Assembly (NCBI RefSeq): GCF_963675165.1
Contig: NC_087382.1
Span: 5,619,963 to 5,683,962 of the forward strand
Length of the DNA stretch: 64,000 nucleotides
Reading direction: 5' to 3'
Source: Halichondria panicea
Lineage: Eukaryota; Porifera; Demospongiae; Suberitida; Halichondriidae
The notes under the pieces are model-generated. The model ran no database searches. It saw nothing but the letters and a program-made list of their open reading frames with translations, and was not told where the DNA came from. Of this stretch, positions 1 to 9,700 are shown in pieces (positions within the stretch are counted from its first letter, which is position 1; every line of letters begins with the position of its first letter). The position numbers and the translations under genes are program-made.

Positions 1-2
1 GA

Positions 3-3000
3 GTAGGAAAAACCACACTCAGTAGGAAGATATGCATTGATTGGGCACAAGGGAAGCTCCTTAAGGACCATCACATTGTTATCCTCAAACCACTAAGGGA
101 ACTAAACGGTCACACAGCTGTCTCACTCACTGACATACTAAAAGCTGACGACCCTAGACTAAGGAAGCAAATCGTAAAGTACATACAGGAGACATCAGGT
201 TTGGGAGTCATGTTCATCTTTGACGGATTTGACGAGCTAAGCAGTGAGCAACAACGATCTGATAAGGAGACAATTTTCTGGGAAATTATTCGAGGAAATT
301 GCTTACACAACTGTTCCGTGCTGGTTACATCACGCTCATACGCCTCACGCCCACTAGAAAATATCAATCGTGTCAATCGACATGTTGAAGTGTTAGGCTT
401 TAAAAGAAAGGACATTGAACGTTGTATTAAAGAGAACATTACAGTCAAGGAAAAATCAGAGAAGCTAATACAGATGTTGAAGGACAGATTGGATATTGTC
501 TCCCTATGCTATATACCTCTAAACTGTAGGATTGTATTGTATGTCTACCAGCAACAAGGTACTTTACCCGACACACTCACACAACTCTATGAGGTATTCA
601 TTCTGTACACAGTCAAACATTACAAACCTGACATAAATGAAATACAATATGCAAATAATATTGAGGATTTTCCCGCTACAATAATCGATTGTCTAGACTC
701 GTTATGTGAGTTAGCATACACAGGAATGACTCAAGACAAGTTAGTCTTCAAATATAAGGAAGTCACACAGGAATTTGATACACCAACATTATCTTTAGGA
801 CTACTAAACTTGATCGAGACTTTCAACAAAAAACAAACAAAGGCTTATTACTATCAGTTCCTTCATTTAACCATTCAAGAGTTTCTAGCTGCCAGACATC
901 TCGCACTAACAAAGAGCAACAAAGACAAACTAGAGTTTATTAAATCCAAATTTGGTGATGATAGATTTAGAATGACTTTACTCTTTCTCTCTGGATTGAC
1001 TCAACTTGATTTTCTTCCCATTGAACAAACCTTCCCAGATCCGAAATCAATAGACACTGGTGGGGAACATAAATACAAAACCCAAACCAGATCTCTGCGA
1101 AAACAAGACAGATCTCAATTCTTATTCCTAGCTCATCTTCTATACGAAAGCTGTCAAACAACATACAACTGGCTCTTGCCCTGTCTGGTGACCAATTCAC
1201 TCAACTTGTCAGGGCAAAGTCTCTCACAGTTCGACTGCCTTCTCTTGGCCAACTTTCTCGCCCTAACTTCCAAAGATCACGTGTGGGATGAGATAAAGTT
1301 GTCTAAATGCAGTCTTAGTACTGAGAAAATTGAACTATTACTATCTAAGAAACATTCCGAAAGAGACATTTCAGTACTGTGCCTAACCAAACAACTAGAT
1401 ATCTGTTCAGATGCTCGAATTTCCCAAACTTCATTTTCATTACTTTTTGAAAAAGATTCAAAACTGGAAAATGTTTACGCTCCATGTTTGAAGTTTGAAG
1501 AAAAAGTATGCTGCATATCTCCTTTAGGTGAAGCATTACTACGAACACAAAGCTTACAGGAATTAAAAATGGGATCTGATAGACAAAGAATACGGACCGA
1601 TGTGATAACAAAAAGTGAACTATGGATTTCAGAAACACAGATATGTTCGGGCATGATTCAAAAATTGTTTGAATTCATTCAGCTGGAAAAAGTAAAGATA
1701 ATCGCATTATGTAATCCAGACGGGTTTGAGGACTGTTCGCAATGTGCTAGCTCTGGAAGTGACGCTTGGGAGAGTTTATGCTATGTCATCAAAAATAGTA
1801 AGAAAATAAAACTCATTAAAATTAACAAGAGCCAATTCAATGCACATGATATTTCATCACTTATGGCAGCTTTGCAAAACAAGAGAAACCTACAAACTTT
1901 ACAAATACCTGGAAGTAAAATAAGCCACGAGGGTCTAATACACTTCCGAAATAACATGCCAGTGAATGTACTTGCTCATATTGGCTCATTTAACTACCAA
2001 ACGAATTTGACAACATTAATACACAAAGACAAGTATGTTTGTGTAAGCATCGGGCCGTTACCTCACGACATTAAGTTTTATGACGATAATGACGTCATGC
2101 ATCTTGCTCAATCAACGGATCTATTTACACCCTTGCTGGAAGGGGATTTGCCACCGGAACTACATGGAGTGACTGTCAGCACTAAATCATTCATGTCTAA
2201 GGCTTTACTCAGGTCAGTAGGAAATAGCAAAATCGTAACTAGTTTGACAGTAGCTAATCTTTTTGATGAACAATTCACAAAATTTGCTGGGGACTTTCGA
2301 GATAAGCTTAAAGAAACAAAAAGTTTACAAACCCTAAAACTTGACTTATGCGGACTAAACGACACTTCAATTAAACATTTGGAGGATGGACTCTCACTCA
2401 ATGAAGCTGTGGCACTGAAGTTAGATTATGAATACACGCTGAATAATGCACTTAAAGTGAGGTCGCAAAATCTTCATGAGCTTAATGTAGAAGTATGTAT
2501 TCTGAGCGAAGAAGATATGAGGCAACTTTTAGAGATAGTCACAAAATGCAAGCAGCTACAAGTATTAAAAGTATGCTTAGAAGACAATTCAGAGTCTTTC
2601 TTTCATGCTCTATCAGATAATCAAAACCTGAGAGAACTCAGTATCCACACTACTAGTAAGATGTCAGTATTGCTGTTTCAAACACTCCCATCAACCTCCA
2701 TCACCACTTTAGATTTCGCAGTTTTGAAAGAAGTACTTGGAAATGAGGGATCTTTAGCGTTTAAGGAGTTCATTCATCGAAATAAAGTGCTAACTGTTTT
2801 GAGAGTTAACAGATGTGGTCTAACAAATGAAGCATTCAGGGGAATCACTTTTACACACGAATCTCCTTTGAGAGAACTTTATTTCGGATTATATATTAGT
2901 GTTGACAAAGGTTGGGCAGAACTTTTCAATGCTCTTTGTTCATCACGCATCACCACACTAGACATCAGTGGTAATAAATTGTATGGAGAGGAATGTTGCA

Positions 3001-3479
3001 CAGCTTTGAATTGTCTACTCTTAAAAAACGAAACATTAATCGTTCTAAGAATTAGTCAGCTTTGCAATAATGAAATGGTTCGTTGTATTGCTGATGCTTT
3101 GTCACAAAATTGCTCGTTGGGGGAACTAAAAATTGGCACATACGGTTTAAGCATTCAGGGATGGATAAAATTGTTTGAAAGTTTATATAAAAATACAAGG
3201 TTAGAAACACTACACTGTATTAATACACAACGCAAGAAAAAAAAGAACTTAAAGATCGCTAAATCTTTGTGTGAAATGCTAAAACACAACCGAGACCTTC
3301 AAAACCTAAACATTGACGATGAATTGATTGAGTGCAATTTAAAAGAATTTGCAATAGCGTACATTCAGAGAAAACCTGTCCTAAATTTAACTGTTAGAAA
3401 GTTACAAGAACAACTAGAGAACGAGATCGAGGAACTTGAATATACTGATAAGGAGTACAACATTCAGAACAGCGTCTGA
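3..3479 (+). CDS. NACHT-LRR (NLR-type) receptor 1, 5' partial, single exon
   Basis: The open frame is already running at the window edge, inside the P-loop (GVGKTT at bases 3-17, first Gly cut off), so the start and any N-terminal Death domain lie upstream. Walker B is the FIFDGFDELS stretch at about 213-242. The NACHT helical region follows to about 950, then leucine-rich repeats to the TGA at 3477-3479 (for example LQTLKLDLCGLNDTS near 2323). At least 1,158 codons are uninterrupted by introns. NLRs are cytosolic NTPase sensors, and the sponge family usually has an N-terminal Death or CARD module; the ligand is unknown. It is the most intact LRR copy here and serves as the reference showing where NLR copies 2 and 3 break. 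A possible AATAAA lies at 3912-3917. Confidence 0.93.
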   Translation, partial: VGKTTLSRKICIDWAQGKLLKDHHIVILKPLRELNGHTAVSLTDILKADDPRLRKQIVKYIQETSGLGVMFIFDGFDELSSEQQRSDKETIFWEIIRGNCLHNCSVLVTSRSYASRPLENINRVNRHVEVLGFKRKDIERCIKENITVKEKSEKLIQMLKDRLDIVSLCYIPLNCRIVLYVYQQQGTLPDTLTQLYEVFILYTVKHYKPDINEIQYANNIEDFPATIIDCLDSLCELAYTGMTQDKLVFKYKEVTQEFDTPTLSLGLLNLIETFNKKQTKAYYYQFLHLTIQEFLAARHLALTKSNKDKLEFIKSKFGDDRFRMTLLFLSGLTQLDFLPIEQTFPDPKSIDTGGEHKYKTQTRSLRKQDRSQFLFLAHLLYESCQTTYNWLLPCLVTNSLNLSGQSLSQFDCLLLANFLALTSKDHVWDEIKLSKCSLSTEKIELLLSKKHSERDISVLCLTKQLDICSDARISQTSFSLLFEKDSKLENVYAPCLKFEEKVCCISPLGEALLRTQSLQELKMGSDRQRIRTDVITKSELWISETQICSGMIQKLFEFIQLEKVKIIALCNPDGFEDCSQCASSGSDAWESLCYVIKNSKKIKLIKINKSQFNAHDISSLMAALQNKRNLQTLQIPGSKISHEGLIHFRNNMPVNVLAHIGSFNYQTNLTTLIHKDKYVCVSIGPLPHDIKFYDDNDVMHLAQSTDLFTPLLEGDLPPELHGVTVSTKSFMSKALLRSVGNSKIVTSLTVANLFDEQFTKFAGDFRDKLKETKSLQTLKLDLCGLNDTSIKHLEDGLSLNEAVALKLDYEYTLNNALKVRSQNLHELNVEVCILSEEDMRQLLEIVTKCKQLQVLKVCLEDNSESFFHALSDNQNLRELSIHTTSKMSVLLFQTLPSTSITTLDFAVLKEVLGNEGSLAFKEFIHRNKVLTVLRVNRCGLTNEAFRGITFTHESPLRELYFGLYISVDKGWAELFNALCSSRITTLDISGNKLYGEECCTALNCLLLKNETLIVLRISQLCNNEMVRCIADALSQNCSLGELKIGTYGLSIQGWIKLFESLYKNTRLETLHCINTQRKKKKNLKIAKSLCEMLKHNRDLQNLNIDDELIECNLKEFAIAYIQRKPVLNLTVRKLQEQLENEIEELEYTDKEYNIQNSV

Positions 3480-3534
3480 TACTCAGCCACCATGCACTTA
3501 AACACACACTGTCCAGTGTCCACCCTCTTATAAT

Positions 3535-3990
3535 ACTAAACTGAACAAGAACTAAACAGCTGCTTTTTGTATGTACATGTATAAATATGCACCCTCATTA
3601 TTTTTACAAGAACATCGTATGTACAGTATTAATTTTCTGTGTAAATTTCTGTCACAAAACAGATTGAAAGTGCAATTTTATAGGATCGATTCACATGAAG
3701 ATTGACACATAAGTCATGTGATGTGCTACATCAGTGTCAGGTACAAGCTCAACAACAGGTTGGCGTGGGGATGAGGCTATAATTATAATCAGGTGCAACC
3801 ATACAATAACATGATAAATAACTGATGGGGTACTATACACTACACAATAAACTGTGTGCTATAGCTCTCGTTAACTACGCATACCAAATATTTAATTACC
3901 CAAGGGTCCATAATAAAGAGAGAGAGAGTGATCAAACGTAGCATATCCATGAAATATTTGGACAGTAACGTGACTTCCTGCCTGATCAAT
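3535..3990 (+). repeat. NLR 3' flank, segmental duplication copy 1
   Basis: From the AACAGCTGCTTTT stretch onward this flank matches 13735-14165 downstream of NLR copy 2, with shared landmarks TGTACATGTATAA, GACACATAAGTCATGTGATG and CGGTGGAGG/GGCGTGGGGATGAG-type blocks. The duplication that made the two NLR genes therefore carried at least 450 bp of 3' flank. Confidence 0.75.
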
Positions 3991-4625
3991 AAGGTGCTGA
4001 TGCCTCGGTGGAGGTGCCAAAGCTACATAAAAGATACTAATAGCTTTTATACACACGGCATATCACACATTATAATTATCATGCATGTTGCATTGATTAA
4101 TTTTGCTGTGTGCAGGAAGAATCCAGAATCGCAGGGAAACACTCAAATCAGAAGTCCAGAATCTCGAAGAGTGGGTAATAATCGACCAAGATTGTTGTTA
4201 AAAACGATTGATGCCAAACTGGCGTTTAGTGCAGAGCCTGCTAATTACTAACTAGATCTAGAGTAGCAACACTCTATGGACAAGTTTTGCTACAGTACAC
4301 ACTCTTCTGAAAAGGCATTCCAAGTAAGCTAAACTAGGCATCACTCGAGAACAAGCATTATTTTGCAAATCCACGAATTAAAATCCAAGTAAACGACTAG
4401 AAGCCTATAGAAACTCTTACTTGCACTTGATTGATCCTTGAGCAGCTGTAGCAGTCTACACAGACACACACAAACACACTACCATATATATTTCGCTTGC
4501 GCATGCGCACCGAGGCATAATTATAACTTATTATTATATGCAAGTTGGCCTCGAGTAGTGGCAGTATTGGTCAGATACTAGGCAGGAAGTCACGGTAACT
4601 TATGATTTACGGTTACGCAACGTTC
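3935..4625. repeat. Long imperfect inverted repeat element
   Basis: The left arm (about 3941-3982), with GTAACGTGACTTCCTGCC, is mirrored by the right arm (about 4581-4622), with GGCAGGAAGTCACGGTAAC. About 600 bp separate them. A shorter relative with the same arms sits at 14112-14284, at the equivalent place behind NLR copy 2. It is probably a non-autonomous DNA element with terminal inverted repeats. Confidence 0.55.
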
Positions 4626-4925
4626 GATATGAGAGCTCTTAGATATGAACTTTTGGCATACTCTATTGGACCTTACCGAGATGACAACGTTGAGATACTC
4701 AGTGGTGTGGGGAGGGGGTCACTGAGTAAAGGGAGTGGGCATTACCAGAGTGGGTGTGGCCAGGTTGAGAGAACGCCAAAACTGTAGGGGAGAGAAGAGA
4801 TCGGGTACACGTGAACATAGATACACGAGAACCTGACAATTACACATTATTACACAGCATGGTCACTGGCCATGGACTAGGGATATACACCACACATGCA
4901 TGCAGTCACTGACAGAGAAACCTCA

Positions 4926-5084
4926 TACCGTATAGCGGGAAATTTTCGCTATTAGGCTCCAGAGCCCTCAGCAGAAATGTTCGTGAGATCTAATTTTTAA
5001 ATTAAAAGTTTATCCCAGTTTTAATTTTGGCGGCTTCTGCAAAAACGCGAAATTTGCACCTCATGAAAATCCCGATGTACGGTA
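4926..5084. mobile_element. MITE-like element with TACCGTA termini (variant)
   Basis: It begins TACCGTATAGCGGGAAATTT and ends GAAAATCCCGATGTACGGTA, an imperfect terminal inverted repeat related to the elements at 15167-15368 and 29702-29909. The interior differs, so this is a divergent subfamily member. It has no coding capacity. Confidence 0.6.
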
Positions 5085-5954
5085 ACACAACATTTATTTT
5101 TGATCATCAATTTCAAAAATCACAATTCATTTGGGTAAAAATCGTCATAATGCGCTTTGCAAGGGAAACAGTATAGTAATGAATCTCATTAGCATACCAA
5201 CTCCCCCTGGTCTTTAAAACATGTACAAGAGAGCATGATTATCAGGATTCTGATTAACATAGATTTGGTACCATCACATCTATATTACCATCAACAATGG
5301 TGGTACTGTTAAATGTTTTATTGCAAATTACAAAATTGGTACTATAATTAATGTATTTTGTATGACAAAATGATAGTTGCCAGAAAGCAAAGGTTATAGA
5401 TTGCAAAAAATGTGTGATTTGCAAAGGTTTTTCACTTATGAATACCATAGACGCTATAAAGATTATAGCAAGATATCTAATCGTAAAAGGCTATAATTGT
5501 CTAAGTGGTTTGCACAGCATTATAATTATGGTAGCTGTGGGATTGATTTCTCTATGAATATCATTATCATACAGCACTTGGAGTAGCGTATACACTGTAC
5601 ATATCCCTTGTGTGTTTGTCAGTTTGTACATGTACCACACTATATAACACACATGCATAGATAACAACTATCCAGAGAAACTATGTGTTCCTGTTAGTTA
5701 CTACATGCATGTACACACAACGCACTACTACCTCACGAGGTATTCACGACATGCCAGGGATTCTCATGTGACCATTGTTTTGTTTAAACGAGCATGCGTC
5801 AGATATCAATGCGCGATAGGACGCCGTGCATAGGTTGGGCCGGCTGACCACAAATTCAAACTAAAGTGATGACCCTTTCCCACGGTTGCGAACGACCTGG
5901 AAAGGATTATCCGTGGTCGCCCACGCGCGCCTCGGGTAATAATGTTTATTGTAC

Positions 5955-6095
5955 AGTGTTAACCAGTTCACAGATCTCAAACACCAGCTCCTTGTTGTCT
6001 TGAGTAGACAACCTCTCAGCAGCCGGTGGGGGGTCTGAGATGCTGTGCACAAACACTTTATCAACCACACCTCCAACATTGTGAGCACCTTAATT
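5955..6095 (-). pseudogene. Decayed exon fragment, family X copy 1
   Basis: On the minus strand a short open segment reads GGVVDKVFVHSISDPPP and then AAERLSTQDNKELVFEIC before a stop. A clearly related segment (GVVEK..., PPAERLS...) lies at about 15615-15740, also minus. The shared residues suggest remnants of a real C-terminal exon, but I do not recognise the family and found no complete gene. Confidence 0.35.
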
Positions 6096-6589
6096 GTGAC
6101 CATCACTGTTGGTTTGGTTTGACTAGTGTCAACATAATATTATAGTGATAGCATCCCCATGGGAGCAATAATAAATATTCTGCAGTCAGTAGATGCATGT
6201 AATTTGGTACCATTAACTGAAAAGCTGTAAAGGCAGAGCTATGGCATCCAGGTGAGCAGGCTCATAAATTACAAACAGACAAACGTCAAACAAACAAACA
6301 GACAAACCAACGGACTGGACTACTAGCTATTATACCCACTGGCCGCGGCACGACCTCAGGTATAACTACTCTAATGCACAAATCCTAAACAAGTCACGGG
6401 TTCAGTAAAATAATGTTGTCCAGTCATGTACTAACGATATTCACGATGTGCTAATGATACTCATTGACTCAAGTTACCTAAAACCATGGAGACAAAATAA
6501 ACACAGACTCTTAGTCTACATAATTATGTAGCCAATTTTATACCCGTGGCATAATTTATACTATTAGGCACTGTACAACATTAATCTAA

Positions 6590-6653
6590 ACACAAGAATT
6601 CAAAGTCCAATTTACACAAAATGTAAGTGCCAGCTAATAAGACTTATAAGCAG
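6590..6653 (+). promoter_or_regulatory. Conserved 5' leader and candidate splice donor of NLR copy 2
   Basis: The block CTAAACACAAG...TTTACACAAAATGTAAGTGCC resembles the sequence upstream of NLR copy 3 (about 19596-19650). It carries a strong donor (GTAAGT at 6623) and a following acceptor-like CAG at 6651-6653, suggesting an untranslated first exon spliced to the exon holding the ATG at 6721. If unspliced, the same bases read ATG-TAA, a minimal upstream ORF. Confidence 0.4.
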
Positions 6654-6720
6654 TGTGAGTATTACTTGCTATTTTCTTACTACATATAATAGCTATTGCT
6701 TGAGGGAACACACGAACACT

Positions 6721-9700
6721 ATGGGTCTATCTCAATCGACACAAGGGGAACAAGAGAATGAACAGCCGCAAAAAGTGAGCAGTCACAGTCTGTCAGCTCA
6801 ACACACAAATACTTTACCACTAACCGTGAGTACTCCACACCCAATAAGAGAACAACATGTTAATGAAACGGTCTTTAGTACTCGATTTTTGGCTAATACT
6901 CGTTTACAACCAACTATCTGTATCCCGAAAATACAACTAGCTACCCAGTCAAATGTTTGTACTCATGGCTCTACTTTGAAAGGTGCAAATATTCCACAAG
7001 TTAAAAGAGTTCATCAGGATAGTAGCCTTAAAAGTTTGTTTGCTAGAACCAAGGATAAAATGGGCCAACCTAGCTCCACTTTGCCACGGAAAGGTGCTAA
7101 CATTCCACCAGCTAAAAAGGTTTGCCACAACAGCCCTAAACAGACATCTACTAGAAAAATGTGCCAACCAAGCTCTTTGCAAGATTCTAGTTGTGCAGGT
7201 ATTCCACTAGCCAGCCCTAAACGGGTGTCTACTAGAACCAGGGGCCAACCTCCTAGCTTCACTTTGAAAGGTGCAAATATTCCATCAGTTCAGGATAGAA
7301 GCCTTAAACGTTTCCTTACTAGAACCAGGGCAAAAAAGGGCCAACCTCAAGGTGCAGACACTTCACCAGCTAAAAGGGTTTGCCACAACAGCCCTAAACG
7401 GACATCTACTAGAAAAAGATGCCAACTAAGCTCCGCTTTGCAAGATTCTAGTTGTGCAGGTATTCCACTAGCCAGCCCTAAACGGGTATCTTCTAGAACC
7501 AGGGGCCAACCTCCTAGCTTCACTTTGAAAGGTGCAAATATTCTACGAGCTAAAAGAGTTCAGGATAGACGCCTCAAACATTTGCTTACTAGAACTAGGG
7601 CCAAAAAGGGCCAACCTCAAGGTGCAGACATTCCACCAACTAAAAGGGTTTCCCACAACAGCCCTAAACAGACACCTACTAGAAAAAGGTGCCGACCAAG
7701 CTCCGCTTCGCAAGATGCTAGTTGTACAGGTACACTAGCCAGCCCTAAACGGGTGTCTTCTAGAACCAGAGGCTCTACCTTGCAACGTGTTACCCCTAAA
7801 CAGTTGGCTGGTAGCTCACGTCAGTACGAGAGTGATTATAGTGATAGTACATTTATACAGCAGTATGACAGTGACAACTCACAGCAATCTGATGGTGACT
7901 GTAGCGAAACTGATGATGACACAAGACAACATCATTTGATAGCAAGTTCAAGTCAAACAAAACTAAATTTTAACCAAATACACGAAACACTTTTCGAAGT
8001 CCGTGCAAAATGGTACAACCTAGGCCTAGCCCTGGGCCTTGATACAGGTACCCTCAATAGCATAAAACTCTATAATAAAGAGGAATGTGAAGCTTGTTTG
8101 AGGGACGCCCTAACAAAACAAAAAGATACCACCAAATTGACTTGGACAAAAATTATAAAAGCTTTAAGAAATCTTACTGTTGGAGAGAACACCTTGGCAG
8201 ATAAATTGCAGCGAAAGTATGCACCAGAAAGTATGTCACAAAGTAGATCACAGTCTAGGAGTGGACCAACTCCAGAATGTGTTGTGAGGTACACCAGCTT
8301 CCTCAAAGACAAGTACAAACATATGTTACCATTTCCAGACGATTGGCCACCACCCTTGGAAAAGAAAACTTCATCAAAACTAGCTCTAATTGAGAAGAAA
8401 CAGCTCCATTTTCCTCAAGCTAAATACACACGATCCATCGAGTATGAGTACGCTACTGGAAATGTGGACAATATTACTGAGAGAAAGCAAGGGATTACAT
8501 TAGAGCAGATCTTCATGCAACTACCCGGTGATTCTAAAGAAACCTCACAACCAAATCAAAAATCAAAAAGGTACACTGTTGTAATGGACGGAGCGCCAGG
8601 AGTAGGTAAAACCACACTCAGCAGGAAGATATGCATTGATTGGGCACAAGGGAACTTTCTCAAGGACCATCACATTGTTATCCTTAAACCACTAAGGGAA
8701 TTAAGAGGTCACATAGCTGCCACATTTTCTGACTTATTCAACTCTGACGACTTTGAGCTAAATGAAAAAGAAAAAATCCTTAAGCACATAAAGAGCACGT
8801 TTGGTTCTGAAGTCATGTTCATCTTTGATGGATTTGACGAACTCAGCAGTAAGCAACGATCTGATAAGAATACTATTTTCTGGGAAATCATTCGAGGGAA
8901 TAAACTACACAACTGTTCTGTGCTGGTTACATCACGCTCATACGCCTCAGGCCCATTACAGGAAATCAACCGTGTCAATCGATATGTTGAAGTGTTAGGA
9001 TTCAAAAGAAACGATATTGAACATTGTATTAAACAGAACATTACAGACAAGGAAAAATCAAAGGAATTAATACAGATGTTGAAGGACAGATTGGATATTG
9101 TCTCCCTATGCTATATACCTCTAAACTGTACGATTGTATTGTATGTCTACCAGCAACAAGGTACTTTACCCGACACACTCACTCAACTCTATGAGGTATT
9201 CATTCTATACACAGTCAAACACCACATGACGACAATGTTTCAGCAAGAAGAACAAATAAGATGTGCAAATAATATCGAGGATTTTCCCGCTACAATAATC
9301 GAGCATCTAGACTCGTTGTGTGAGTTAGCATACACAGGAATGACTCAAGAGAAGCTAGTCTTCAATTATAAGGAAGTCATGATCAGACAAAAACTAGATA
9401 CAACATCATTATTATCTGTAGGGCTACTAAACTTAATCAAGACTTTCAATAAGGAACAAACAGAGGCTCATTACTATCAGTTCCTTCATTTAACCACTCA
9501 AGAGTTTCTAGCTGCCAGACATCTCGCACGAACAAAGAGCAACAAAGAAAAACAACAATTTATTACATCTAAAGTGCATGTAGAAAAATTTAGAATGACT
9601 TTACTCTTTCTCTCTGGATTGACTAAACTTAATTTTATTGCTGTTGAACAAGCCTTCCCAGCTCCGAAATCTATAGAAATAGGTGTGACGTATGAATACA

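Larger units (their letters stand above)
3480..6720. other. Intergenic region between NLR copies 1 and 2
   Basis: No convincing gene was found. The first 500 bp repeat the 3' flank of NLR copy 2. The rest holds a long inverted-repeat element (3935-4625), a TACCGTA-ended miniature element (4926-5084), a decayed exon-like fragment on the minus strand (about 5955-6095), short CA- and ACAAACAG-type simple repeats near 4462 and 6276, and the conserved leader upstream of NLR copy 2. Confidence 0.6.

Noticed and set aside
4602-4787. Short open frame
   Set aside because: It lies in a repeat element arm, has no domain or homologue-like feature, and has no splice context.
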